From: Pseudomonas brassicacearum
Lineage (GTDB): Bacteria > Pseudomonadota > Gammaproteobacteria > Pseudomonadales > Pseudomonadaceae
Length of the DNA: 64,000 nucleotides
NCBI RefSeq assembly: GCF_000585995.1
Contig: NZ_CP007410.1
Span: 924,001 to 988,000, forward strand
Direction: 5' to 3'
Shown here: piece by piece, positions 1-8,734 of the stretch
Layout of the letters: each line of letters begins with the position of its first letter
Numbering within the stretch: position 1 is the first letter of the stretch
Notes under the pieces: generated by a model
Databases searched by the model: none
Told to the model about the DNA's origin: nothing
Seen by the model: the letters and a program-made list of their open reading frames with translations, nothing else
Program-made: the position numbers and the translations under genes

Positions 1-429
1 GCAAATAGCAGTAGTTGGCTGGCAACCGGGGACTTCGCGACGCTGCACGAAAACTCGGAGTTAGAGGTCATCGATCGCATGGAGGATTCGTTGACCGCCG
101 ATGGTATCCCCCTCAGTTCAGCCCTTGTGGAGCATCAGGCTCGATTGGTTCCAGGTGTTGCAGATGCAGCATTGCTGGTCACCGACGTTACCTCCGGCAG
201 GAGCGTGCTTGCTTGGGTGGCTATGCCTGAGGTCGATTCCGACTCAGTCACTGCCGAGCTCGAACAAATCCTTTCCAAGACCTTCAACGGGTGGCGTCCG
301 ACGCAGTTCACCGTCGTGGATGCGTTTCCGTATACAGCCTCTGCAAAGGTCCAGAAACACCTTCTCAAAGATCACATCGCTCAGTTGTACAAAGGCGATG
401 CGGCTTTGACTCCCACTTCCTCCTGCTGA
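1..429 (+). CDS. AMP-dependent synthetase/ligase, C-terminal part (5' end outside window)
   Basis: The reading frame is open from base 1 to the TGA at 427-429, so only about 142 C-terminal residues are present. The visible start contains W-L-A-T-G-D followed by V-I-D-R, the TGD and hinge (R) motifs where the ANL superfamily passes from the large adenylation domain to the small mobile lid. Near the end, a lysine in SAKVQKH sits where the family's catalytic PxTxxGKxxK lysine is expected. These enzymes activate carboxylates as acyl-adenylates and pass them to CoA or a carrier protein. The substrate cannot be read from this piece. The gene ends 10 bases before the RND exporter gene, so they are probably cotranscribed and the ligase may make the exported compound. 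Confidence 0.85.
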   Translation, partial: ANSSSWLATGDFATLHENSELEVIDRMEDSLTADGIPLSSALVEHQARLVPGVADAALLVTDVTSGRSVLAWVAMPEVDSDSVTAELEQILSKTFNGWRPTQFTVVDAFPYTASAKVQKHLLKDHIAQLYKGDAALTPTSSC

Positions 430-439
430 TGCCTGACTT

Positions 440-3400
440 ATGACGCAAATAACGAAAACTGCAGCGGTAGATTCTGTTCACGAAAGCGGCATCAAGAGTT
501 CATTGCCCTTGGAACGGTATGTGACCTGGGTGGTCGATCATCGGCGTTGGGTCATTGCCCTGATACTGGCTCTATCGGCGTTCTTCGGCTTTTTTGCAGC
601 CAAACAACAAGTGATCATCAACCCTGCCGCAGTTGTCCCGCAGAGCCATCCATACATCAAGGCGACCAATACGATCGAGAGGATCTTCGGTTCGAAGTAC
701 CTCGTGGTGATCGGTCTGACCCCAGCTCAGGGCGATGCGCTGCAACCTCAGGTGCTCGAAGCCGTGAAGCGCATCACGGACAAGCTCTATGCTGCGCCAT
801 CAGTGACCAAACAGACGCTGCTGAGTCTTTCCTCGCGGCAAGCAAAGAGTATCCGTGGGAACGCCGAAGGGTTTGAGGCCAAGCCGTTGCTCGGTGATCA
901 GATACCGACGACCGCAGAGCAACTGAGCGCCCTGAAGTCGGCCATCGATGCAAACCCGGTTTATCGGGACACCGTAATCTCCAGCGACTGGCGAACAGCT
1001 ACGATCATGCTGGAGCTCAAGGAAAATCCCAATGGTTTTGGGGCAATGCTCTCGGATGTTCATCAAATCCTGAGCCAGGAGAATACGCCAGGCGTCGAGA
1101 TCTCCTTGAGTGGCAATCCGGTGTTCCTGCACCAGGCTGAGGTTTTTGCAGATCGAATCAATTGGTTATTCCCCATCGCGGTGCTGGTGATTGGCTTGCT
1201 GCACTACGAAGCCTTCCGTACCCGTCAGGGACTGATTCTTCCCTTGGTCACAGCATTGCTCTCGGTGGTCTGGGGCGTCGGTATCATGGGATTGATGAAG
1301 GTGCCGATGGATATCTTCAATTCGCCCACGCCAATCCTGATTCTTGCCGTTGCGGCTGGGCACGCCGTTCAATTACTCAAACGCTACTACGAACACTTCA
1401 TCGAACTGGTCAACGGGCAGCACATGGCCCCAGAAGTGGCCAACCGGCTGGCGACGATTCAATCGCTCGTGGCAGTGGGTCCCGTTTTGGTGATTGCCGG
1501 TGGTGTCGCAGCTTTGGGTTTCTTCTCGTTGGTAGTGTTCGAGCTTGAAACCGTCCGGGCCTTCGGTATTTTCACGGGCATCGGCATCCTCGCCGCGGTG
1601 CTACTGGAGTTCACGTTCACCCCGGCAGTTCGTGCCAGCCTGAAACCCCCTTCGGCGGCACAGATTGATACCGAGACCAAACCGCGAATTTGGGATCGCC
1701 TGAGTGCTCGCATTGCTCATTTGGTAATCACGCCGCGCAGTCGTAGGCGGATCCTGGCGGCCTTCGTCGTATTGATAGGTGTTGCGATTGCTGGCTGGCC
1801 CAAGGTGCATGTCGATAACTCGAGCAAGAGTTTCTTCTCTGACTCACTGCCACTGCAGCGGGACGATAACCTGCTGAACGCACAGACTGGCGGTACCAAC
1901 GTTCTGTATGTAATGGTCGATACAGGGCAGGCCGATGGCGTGAAAGATCCACAGATCCTGAATGCTATCCGGGAGCTCCAGGCTGATGCCGCGAAGCGCT
2001 CGATCGTGGGTAAGACCTTGTCCATCGATGACTTTCTCCAGCGCATGCACGGCGCTGCATCTGGGGACACGGGTGCTATTAATCCACTACCTGACGATCG
2101 AAACCTGATCGCCCAGTACTTGTTCCTTTACTCGATGTCTGGCGATCCGGAAGACTTCTCGGCGCATGTCGATTATGACTACCAGCGAGCGAAGATCTCG
2201 ATCATGTTGCGGACCAACAGCAACGCTGAAATTGATCGGCTGGTCAACGAGCTGCGTGAAATTGCGAACCAACGCTTCCCCAAAAATGTAACGGTTTCGT
2301 TCGGCGGGGAGGTGGCGCAGACACTGGCAGTCACTGATGTGATGGTGCACAGCAAGCTGCTGAATATCGCACAAATCCTCGGTGTTATTTTTGCGGTATC
2401 CGTTATCGCCTTCCGTTCGTTCACCGCTGGCCTACTGGTGCTGTCGCCGCTACTTGTGGTCCTTTCGCTGGTCTTCGGCGTCATGGGCTACTTCGGTGTC
2501 CCTCTGAACATTCCCAACTCGTTGATCTCCGCCATGGCGGTGGGGATTGGCGCTGACTACGCGATCTATCTCATATACCGCATTGGTGAGTACACAGCCC
2601 AGGGCAAGGCTTTGCCTCAGGCCGTAGAAATGGCAATGAAAACCGCGGGTAAAGCCTGTCTGTTCGTTGCCACTGCTGTGGCAGGTGGCTATGCCGTCCT
2701 CATGTTCTCCTACGACTATAAGGTTCATATGTGGCTTTCTACTTTCATCGTGCTGGCGATGCTGGCAAGCGTGTTGGCAACCCTGACTCTCATTCCGAGC
2801 GCCATTCTGACCTTCAAACCAGCATTCATTTTCCAGCGTCGCTCGGGTGATCGTGGCGCAGTGCTGTTGATCATCCTGGCTGCTATCGGCTTCCTGACTT
2901 ACTCACAGGTAGGTTGGTCGGCAGAGTTGGAGGCGAAGCAAATCATGGAGCGCAATGCTGCTGTAACTCGCTTCAGCACTTCCACGGCGGATGCAGAGTT
3001 TGTGCTGCAGACCAAGGATGGTGGTAAGCGCGTTCGCAAGTCGAACATGGCGTCGAAACTTCAGGAAAATGGGCAAGACACTATGCGTCTGGTCCGCTTC
3101 GAAGCGCCGGCAGACATTCGCGGAACCACGACTTTGCTCGTTGAACGCTCGGCCCAGGATGACGATATGTGGGTATACCTGCCGGCGATGAAGCGTGTGC
3201 GCCGCCTGGTAGCCTCGAACAAAAAAGACAGCTTCATCGGTACTGATTTTAGTTATGGCGATGTCATGGGGCACAAGGTCGGCGACTGGAAGCACACCTT
3301 GCTCAGCCAGCAGGCACGTGACGGTGTTGAGCATTACGTCATTGAGTCGGTACCCGCTGAGGATAGCGTCCGCACTAATTCGGGATATGCCAAACGCATG

Positions 3401-3652
3401 ACTTGGGTGCGCAAGGACAATTTCGCCACGACTTACGTGGAAGCCTCGGATGCCAGTGGACAGCCTTACAAACAATTTTCCTTCGCGGACATCCAGTTGG
3501 TTGATTCAGCAAATGGAAAGTGGCAGCCAATGAAAACCGAGGGCAAGAATCTACAGAGTGGGCATACCACCACGATTACTTTCTCCAACTTCAAGGTCGG
3601 CGAGTCGCTGAGCGACAGCCTCTTCTCCGCGAACAACATAGCTTCCAAATAA
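440..3652 (+). CDS. RND/MMPL family exporter fused to a LolA-like outer-membrane lipoprotein-sorting domain
   Basis: 1070 residues. Residues about 1-795 form a complete RND permease of the MMPL/HAE-3 type: a membrane helix at about 35-53, a large periplasmic loop, a helix bundle at about 235-400, a second half starting with a helix at about 440-460, and a second bundle at about 635-785. A further hydrophobic segment (about 803-820) resembles a signal peptide ending G-W-S-A. It is followed by about 240 residues of the LolA_like/DUF1329-type family, with recognisable MRLVRFEAPADIRGTTTLLV, DDMWVYLPAMKRVRR and FIGTDFSYGD motifs. In relatives these are usually two adjacent genes; here the lipoprotein's signal peptide appears to have become a thirteenth helix that places the domain in the periplasm. 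Expected role: proton-driven export of a lipid-like substrate and hand-over toward the outer membrane. No strong ribosome site precedes the ATG. Confidence 0.85.
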   Translation: MTQITKTAAVDSVHESGIKSSLPLERYVTWVVDHRRWVIALILALSAFFGFFAAKQQVIINPAAVVPQSHPYIKATNTIERIFGSKYLVVIGLTPAQGDALQPQVLEAVKRITDKLYAAPSVTKQTLLSLSSRQAKSIRGNAEGFEAKPLLGDQIPTTAEQLSALKSAIDANPVYRDTVISSDWRTATIMLELKENPNGFGAMLSDVHQILSQENTPGVEISLSGNPVFLHQAEVFADRINWLFPIAVLVIGLLHYEAFRTRQGLILPLVTALLSVVWGVGIMGLMKVPMDIFNSPTPILILAVAAGHAVQLLKRYYEHFIELVNGQHMAPEVANRLATIQSLVAVGPVLVIAGGVAALGFFSLVVFELETVRAFGIFTGIGILAAVLLEFTFTPAVRASLKPPSAAQIDTETKPRIWDRLSARIAHLVITPRSRRRILAAFVVLIGVAIAGWPKVHVDNSSKSFFSDSLPLQRDDNLLNAQTGGTNVLYVMVDTGQADGVKDPQILNAIRELQADAAKRSIVGKTLSIDDFLQRMHGAASGDTGAINPLPDDRNLIAQYLFLYSMSGDPEDFSAHVDYDYQRAKISIMLRTNSNAEIDRLVNELREIANQRFPKNVTVSFGGEVAQTLAVTDVMVHSKLLNIAQILGVIFAVSVIAFRSFTAGLLVLSPLLVVLSLVFGVMGYFGVPLNIPNSLISAMAVGIGADYAIYLIYRIGEYTAQGKALPQAVEMAMKTAGKACLFVATAVAGGYAVLMFSYDYKVHMWLSTFIVLAMLASVLATLTLIPSAILTFKPAFIFQRRSGDRGAVLLIILAAIGFLTYSQVGWSAELEAKQIMERNAAVTRFSTSTADAEFVLQTKDGGKRVRKSNMASKLQENGQDTMRLVRFEAPADIRGTTTLLVERSAQDDDMWVYLPAMKRVRRLVASNKKDSFIGTDFSYGDVMGHKVGDWKHTLLSQQARDGVEHYVIESVPAEDSVRTNSGYAKRMTWVRKDNFATTYVEASDASGQPYKQFSFADIQLVDSANGKWQPMKTEGKNLQSGHTTTITFSNFKVGESLSDSLFSANNIASK

Positions 3653-3661
3653 GGAGAGGAG

Positions 3662-4906
3662 ATGAGCGGGTCCTTTTTGCCCTGGTGGCGGGCCGGTGCT
3701 GTCGCGCCCCTGATTCTCTGCGCGAGCGCTTTTGCCAGCGCGCCGGAAGTGACAGGTGAGGTCGCTTCAGGCGTGTGGTCATCCAACCGCATGTTGGATG
3801 ACCAACACGCGGTGTCCTCCAGTCGTGCCAAGCTTAAACTGGATTGGCAGGCGTCCGAAAGCCTGCAGTTGAACAGTGAGGTCTGGGCGCTATCGTCCCC
3901 GGAGCGTCTGGATGAGAAGCGTGAAGACGCAGGAGTCAATGAGCTGTATGTGAAAAGCAGTGAGACGGTGTGTGCGCCTGCCCTGGGCAAAAAGCTGGTG
4001 ATGTGGGGGCGTGCTGATGGGATCAATCCCACCGATCAGGTTTCACCGAGCAACTACCGAAGGTTGACCCCTGAGACGACTGATCAGCGCACGGGAAACT
4101 GGGGACTGCACCTGGACTGTGAGGTGGGCGCGGGAAAGCTGCAGGTGCATGTATTGGATCGATTCCAATTTAATGATGTGCCGCTGGAGAAGACACCAGG
4201 TGTGGTCTTCAGGGAGCAAGATCCAGATGTGCGCCCTACCGTTGCGGTGAAGTATGACGTGCTGGGTTCTGATGCTGATTGGTCGGTGAGTGTCATAGAC
4301 GGCCATGACTTGTTTCCAACCTTTGCGGTACGAAGTGCCACGTCTGAAGGCATCACGCTCGGTCAGCACGCTACTCGCATGCGCATGATCGGTAGCGACT
4401 TCACAATAGTCCGTGGGGAAATGGCCTATAGGGGGGAAATTGCTTGGGTGGATTTTGAGCAGTCATCGAATCCTGCTGTTGCCCGTCGACAGCCCTATAC
4501 CTCAGCAATTGGTGGTGCTGAGTGGTACGTCGGTGACCGCGAGACTGTTTCGTTGCAGGGCTTTTGGCGGCACTTGAGGTCAGTTTCGAGTCTGTCGAAC
4601 GACCCGTTGCTTGCTCAGGTACAAGCGGCACAGGCGCTGATCAGCAATGAGCTCGACCGTGATCAGTATGGGGTTACGCTCAGGTATGCCAAGCCACTGT
4701 TCGACTCAAAAGCCGACCTTGATCTCTTTGCCGTTTGGACTGAGCCCCGCAACGACTGGATGCTGCGAGGAAGACTCAAATACGCATTAACGGATTCGTG
4801 GCGGGTGAGCACCGGGTTCGACATCTTCAGGGGGCCCCAGGATTCCTTCCTGGGTCATTTGAGAACCAACTCATTAACGTTCGTTGAGGCAAGTTACAGC
4901 TGGTGA
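3662..4906 (+). CDS. outer-membrane beta-barrel protein of the RND/LolA-like export operon
   Basis: 414 residues. The N-terminus has a signal peptide (hydrophobic to about residue 24, then A-S-A). The body alternates short amphipathic beta strands with turns, and the chain ends in an aromatic residue (ASYSW), as outer-membrane barrel proteins do. A strong ribosome site (AGGAGAGGAG) directly precedes the ATG, which lies 9 bases after the exporter stop, so the two genes are coupled. In comparable operons the third gene is a DUF1302-like or porin-like barrel. I cannot assign a named family with certainty. By context it would be the outer-membrane end of the export route. Confidence 0.7.
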   Translation: MSGSFLPWWRAGAVAPLILCASAFASAPEVTGEVASGVWSSNRMLDDQHAVSSSRAKLKLDWQASESLQLNSEVWALSSPERLDEKREDAGVNELYVKSSETVCAPALGKKLVMWGRADGINPTDQVSPSNYRRLTPETTDQRTGNWGLHLDCEVGAGKLQVHVLDRFQFNDVPLEKTPGVVFREQDPDVRPTVAVKYDVLGSDADWSVSVIDGHDLFPTFAVRSATSEGITLGQHATRMRMIGSDFTIVRGEMAYRGEIAWVDFEQSSNPAVARRQPYTSAIGGAEWYVGDRETVSLQGFWRHLRSVSSLSNDPLLAQVQAAQALISNELDRDQYGVTLRYAKPLFDSKADLDLFAVWTEPRNDWMLRGRLKYALTDSWRVSTGFDIFRGPQDSFLGHLRTNSLTFVEASYSW

Positions 4907-5159
4907 TGCAGAGGCAGCAGCGCCAGTGGCGTCTGGTTTTTCACCATGCAGGCCGCTGAAGCAGGGCACAGCGCTGTGAACGCCGTCGAACTGGCTATCG
5001 CTTCTGATGCTTGGGATCGCTCCCTGCGTTCATACCCTCGATTTTTGGAAAAAGTCTTCCGCCGGGTTTTCCGCACCGGCATCGTCCTGACACCACCCAT
5101 TTGCTTGCCACCCTGGCCGCTTTGGCAATCCGCCTGAGCTTCTGAACCGGAGATACTTA

Positions 5160-5630
5160 ATGAAAGTCTTGTTCATGTGCACCCACAACAGCTGCCGCAG
5201 CATATTGTCGGAAGCACTGTTCAATCACCTGGCGCCCGAGGCAATGGAAGCGGTGAGCTCGGGAAGTTTTCCAAGTGGCAAGGTCAATGCTCAAGCGTTG
5301 AAGACTCTGGAAGCCGCCGGCGTTCCTACCAAAGGCCTATCAAGCAAGGCTTCGGATGCATTTGAAAATGCGCCACCGGACATTGTCATTACCGTGTGCG
5401 ATCGTGCAGCAGGCGAGGCGTGCCCGATCTTCTTCGGCCCTTCTCTCAAAGCCCATTGGGGCTTGGCTGACCCATCCGTCGCGACCGGTAGCGAAGCGGA
5501 GATCGAAGCTGCGTTCCAAGTGACGCTAGCCAAGATCGAGGAACGGGTCCGCGCATTCATAGCTCTGCCTGTAAGGCAAATGGGTGAGGATGACCTCAAA
5601 GCAGCGCTCGTCAGCATCGGTAGTCTCTAA
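5160..5630 (+). CDS. arsC: arsenate reductase, thioredoxin-coupled ArsC of the LMW tyrosine-phosphatase fold
   Basis: 156 residues. The P-loop CTHNSCRS starts at Cys7 and fits CX5R (Cys7, Arg13). An ADPS motif at about residues 103-106 supplies the general acid Asp. The redox cysteines typical of this ArsC class are at Cys80 and Cys88 (CDRAAGEACP). Together these separate it from ordinary LMW phosphatases, which lack the Cys pair. It would reduce arsenate to arsenite using thioredoxin. GGAG eight bases before the ATG supports the start. It stands alone: no arsR, arsB/acr3 or arsH is next to it, which is unusual for an ars gene. It sits between the export operon and the integrase relic. Confidence 0.88.
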   Translation: MKVLFMCTHNSCRSILSEALFNHLAPEAMEAVSSGSFPSGKVNAQALKTLEAAGVPTKGLSSKASDAFENAPPDIVITVCDRAAGEACPIFFGPSLKAHWGLADPSVATGSEAEIEAAFQVTLAKIEERVRAFIALPVRQMGEDDLKAALVSIGSL

Positions 5631-5636
5631 CGATTG

Positions 5637-5810
5637 GATTCAAGGGTTGGAATGGACGACAGCTGGCCAAACATTCAACCAGAGCGGGTCGATCTACCCG
5701 CCACTGAAGCCTGCCACCATCACTGAGGACGTCATCCTTGTCTCTCGGTTTGACCGCCTGAGCTGGCGGTTGGAGAGGCGGGTGGTTTATGCGCTCAGAG
5801 AAGTGCCCAT
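5637..5810 (-). pseudogene. N-terminal relic of a second ssrA-targeting tyrosine integrase
   Basis: On the minus strand, the ATG at 5810 is followed by a stop and then, in shifting frames, TTRLSNRQL and AVKPRDKDDVLSDG. These match TRLSDRQLKAVKATGKDFV and LSDGDGLQLRV at the start of the intact integrase encoded at 15760-17016. The + strand shows the same kinship: CTGAGGACG, TGAGCTGGCG and GGAGAGGCGGGT occur in the same order at both places. The relic keeps roughly 50 codons, carries at least one in-frame stop and a frameshift, and then fades out next to arsC. I infer the remains of an older related island whose integrase has decayed. Confidence 0.8.
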
Positions 5811-5840
5811 GACACCGTTTGACATTCTCAAGGTTAGCGC

Positions 5841-5927
5841 CGGGAGGCTGGGAATACCGAAACGGCTGGGGCTCAACAAGCTGTTGAGTAGCCCAGTAGC
5901 GCTGAAACCCTTGATTCACTGGATTTC
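5841..5927. repeat. diverged copy of the integrase-side attachment arm (relic island)
   Basis: The 87 bases left of the left repeat align with those left of the right repeat (17070-17159) with gaps and substitutions. Both contain a GGRATACC-type motif (GGAATACC at 5851-5858 here), then AAACGSCTGG, CTCA, a CCC run, and GCGCTGAAA about 30 bases before the repeat. Chromosomal DNA at a simple insertion would not be expected to resemble the island's integrase side, so this supports an earlier related insertion. Confidence 0.7.
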
Positions 5928-5984
5928 AGGCACAAAAAAAGACGTCCGTGGACGTCTTTAGATGATGAAATGGTGGAGCCGGGG
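5928..5984. repeat. attL: left direct repeat of the ssrA island
   Basis: 57 bases identical to 17160-17216 except position 5970 (A here, G at 17202). The repeat contains the ssrA transcription terminator (inverted repeat around GACGTCCGTGGACGTC) and the last 14 bases of the tmRNA gene (reads as GGCTCCACCA on the minus strand). Here the tmRNA portion ends after 14 bases, so it is a displaced 3' fragment, not a second gene. Confidence 0.93.
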
Positions 5985-6460
5985 TAATCTGAATTGATAT
6001 TGTATGTTACTGATTATTATAATTAATATATATTTTATATTTTAATTGGAATACCGATTGGAATACCTTCCGAAATAAACATTCGATCTGACAACCGCGC
6101 ACAACCGCACTGCATTTCAAGCGAGGAAAGAAGCGAATGTTGACCTACTGGCGCGTATGTCGGCAGCAAAAATGCTAGAGCCTTTCGGAGTCGAAGCGCT
6201 TTGCGAGGAGCACTGCTACGGCTTACACCGCCAAGCAGAAAGGCCCCAGTCGTTGGGAACCTACGTGGCGATAGCCACGGCTCCCATTCAACCTGCCTGA
6301 CGCCCCTTCATTCAAGGTTTCCACACCGTTACATGGCATTCCTCTGGGAAAGACTCAGTTTGGCAAACGACTCCACTTCTTGAATCTAACTGGGCGGTTG
6401 AATAGGTATACTCGGCACGGATTTCGTCGACGATGACGTGGAATGTAGCGGAGCCTCCCC
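5985..6460. other. left end of island, no convincing gene
   Basis: The first 80 bases are very AT-rich (runs of TATA/TTAA), as is common at attachment-site arms, and include the paired motif at 6045-6067. The rest has no open frame with a ribosome site. The last part must hold the promoter of the Mrr-STAND gene; I see no confident -35/-10 pair. Confidence 0.5.
6045..6067. repeat. paired GGAATACC motif, probable integrase arm sites (left)
   Basis: ATTGGAATACC occurs twice with a 12-base period, giving GGAATACC-N4-GGAATACC. The right end of the island has the same layout with GGGATACC. Matching arms at both ends of one element are expected for binding sites of the integrase's N-terminal arm-binding domain or of an excision factor. 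Confidence 0.6.
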
Positions 6461-8734
6461 TTGAACGAGTACGACTTTTCGCGGCTGAATGATAAAGAAT
6501 TTGAGGTCTTCTGTACGGACTTACTTGGTGCCCATGAAGGTGTAATTTTCGAGCGTTTCAAGCCAGGGCGAGATGGTGGAATTGACGGTCGTTACATCGT
6601 AAACTCTGAAACCTTATGGATAGTTCAGTGCAAGCATTGGGCTCCAGCAGGTCGTGATCAACTATTTAAAAAAATTTCAGTTGAGGAAAGAGAAAAGGTT
6701 ATAAAGCTAAATCCCCAGAGATATATCTTGGTGGTTTCTTTCAAGCTGTCGCCGAGCGATAAGAAGCGGTTGATGGAAGCATTGAGTCCGTTTGTAAAAA
6801 GCCCTAGCGATATTCTCGGTCAGGAAGATTTAAATGATCTTCTTGCTAAGTACCCAGCGGTAGAGTCTCGTCATTATAAGCTTTGGCTTGTTAGCTCAAA
6901 CTTGATGCGGTACTTTATGGATAAAGCTATTCATGATCGTAGCAGAAATACTATCGAAGAAATAATCAGTAAGTCAGCGGTCTACACGCAAACATCGAAT
7001 CACTCCGCCGCAATTGAACGGTTGGAAAAATATCATGTTGTCGTTTTGACCGGGGCCGCGGGTATTGGTAAGACGACACTGGCAGAACAGTTGATATTGC
7101 ACTATGTGGCACAGGGCTACTCGCTGGTAGAAATTTCTAAAGATGTCATTGAAGCAGAAAGTGTGTATCTGCCGGAAGAGAAGCAAATATTCTATTTTGA
7201 TGATTTCTTGGGGCGAAACTACTTGGAGGCGGTGAGTGGGGTTGAAAGCGCAGAAGTGGTCAGTTTTATAAGGAGGGTTGCAAGAGATAGAAATAAGCGT
7301 TTTGTCCTAACATCAAGGACTACTATTTTAAGTCAAGGGAAAATGCTCAGTGATGTTTTCGAGAATGGCAATGTGCACACAAAGGAGTATGAGATTACGC
7401 TTGATTCTCTAACAAGGTTAGATAAAGCGAATATTTTGTACAACCATATCTGGCACTCATCCTTGGGTATTGAGTTTATCGATCAGATTTACGAGTCTAA
7501 GCGCTATCGGGTTATTATCGATCATAAAAATTTTAACCCCCGACTGGTACAGTTTATCACCGATGCACAGCGGCTTGAAAACGTGGCGGTAAATTCATAC
7601 TGGCAGTACGCAGAGGGGCTGTTAAACAACCCGGAAAAGGTGTGGGATAACGTATTTGACGCTCTTTTAGACGATTGCGGTCGTGCCCTCGCTTTGCTAG
7701 TAGCAATGAATGGGCGTGAGATTTCTGAAGAAGCTCTTACCGAGGCGTTTGCTAGGTACATCAGCGCTCCCGGAGTAGGTGCATTATCTGGGAAAATGGA
7801 TTTTTCCATCAATGTGCGCCATTTATCAGGTTCTATACTGACTCGCATGATCCTGAGTAGCTCTATACCTTACCTGAAACTATTTAATCCTTCATTGGGC
7901 GACTATATATTAGCGAGGTACTGTAAGAATGCACCGGCTTTACGTGCATGCTTTAGCAGCTTGCTAACTATGCAGTCTCTAACCACTATTTCCGAGTTGG
8001 TTAAGAACGGGTTTATTTCAAGCCGTTATGCAGGCGAATTTATTGATTTCACTTTTAGGCGTTTAGGGGAGCAAGAGTTTTTCGGGGTGTCAGGCGAGTA
8101 CTTGGCAAATTTGTGCATGATAAGGGCTCAATACGTCCGCCCCCTGTGTGTTTCCGACAGTTCTCTTATTCGGGCAGTTGAAAAAATTCTAAGCGCTGAC
8201 TGTGGAATGGGCTATATGTACTCCGCTCAGATAATTCTCTGGGCTCTTGACAAGGATATTGCTGGCGAGGACTTGTCTCGCATACAACGGTTTTTGTCAG
8301 TTGCTTTCGAAAATCACCCTTCGGATAGAGAAATGATTGCTCTTGGAGGAGTCGTAGCTCACATGATTCGGCACGGGTACAGCTATCTGGGTAACCTCTA
8401 TGATGAAGTTGTTTCCTATCAGATGATAGAGGAGTTCGGAGATAACTTTCCTGAGGATCGAGTGTTCTCCGACATTAATACCGAGTCAAGTGCTAGGGCG
8501 AGACTTAAGGGGCTGATCTGTGAGTTGGCCGAAGAGTATGGCGCTGTAGATGTCTCCCATGTGGCTAGATCTGTTTATGACTCGATCGATCTGGAGCAGA
8601 AATTTTTTGAGCACTTCAATGAAGTAGATGCTGACTCACCTTCACCCTATGATCCACCTGTGAAGGCCAGGCCTCGTTTTGCCGATTTATCTAATGATGA
8701 AATAGATTACCTCTTTTCTCGAAACGACACTTGA
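6461..8734 (+). CDS. Mrr-like restriction endonuclease fused to a STAND NTPase (putative anti-phage protein)
   Basis: 757 residues. Residues about 1-140 are an Mrr/PD-(D/E)XK nuclease: GRDGGIDGRY with the catalytic acid (Asp38 or Asp42), then VQCKHW with Gln56 and Lys58. Residues about 170-370 are a STAND-type NTPase resembling nSTAND3: Walker A GAAGIGKTT (198-206), Walker B FYFDDF (244-249), an Arg-containing strand VLTSR (282-286), and NPR at about 359-361. The remaining 390 residues are alpha-helical, without a clear repeat, and should be the sensor. STAND proteins with nuclease N-termini (Avs and related) detect phage proteins and then degrade DNA; this one is much shorter than Avs. The start is TTG with GGAG seven bases upstream. 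The gene is AT-rich relative to its neighbours and has no partner gene nearby. Confidence 0.85.
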   Translation: MNEYDFSRLNDKEFEVFCTDLLGAHEGVIFERFKPGRDGGIDGRYIVNSETLWIVQCKHWAPAGRDQLFKKISVEEREKVIKLNPQRYILVVSFKLSPSDKKRLMEALSPFVKSPSDILGQEDLNDLLAKYPAVESRHYKLWLVSSNLMRYFMDKAIHDRSRNTIEEIISKSAVYTQTSNHSAAIERLEKYHVVVLTGAAGIGKTTLAEQLILHYVAQGYSLVEISKDVIEAESVYLPEEKQIFYFDDFLGRNYLEAVSGVESAEVVSFIRRVARDRNKRFVLTSRTTILSQGKMLSDVFENGNVHTKEYEITLDSLTRLDKANILYNHIWHSSLGIEFIDQIYESKRYRVIIDHKNFNPRLVQFITDAQRLENVAVNSYWQYAEGLLNNPEKVWDNVFDALLDDCGRALALLVAMNGREISEEALTEAFARYISAPGVGALSGKMDFSINVRHLSGSILTRMILSSSIPYLKLFNPSLGDYILARYCKNAPALRACFSSLLTMQSLTTISELVKNGFISSRYAGEFIDFTFRRLGEQEFFGVSGEYLANLCMIRAQYVRPLCVSDSSLIRAVEKILSADCGMGYMYSAQIILWALDKDIAGEDLSRIQRFLSVAFENHPSDREMIALGGVVAHMIRHGYSYLGNLYDEVVSYQMIEEFGDNFPEDRVFSDINTESSARARLKGLICELAEEYGAVDVSHVARSVYDSIDLEQKFFEHFNEVDADSPSPYDPPVKARPRFADLSNDEIDYLFSRNDT

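Noticed and set aside
4907..5159. Short frames on both strands between the barrel gene and arsC
   Set aside because: No ribosome site or family likeness. Probably intergenic or a degenerate repeat.
5584..5961. Plus-strand 125-codon frame over the integrase relic and attL
   Set aside because: It starts inside arsC and reads through the relic and the ssrA terminator; the minus-strand homology explains the region.
5971..5984. Second tmRNA gene at the left repeat
   Set aside because: Only the last 14 bases of the tmRNA are present.
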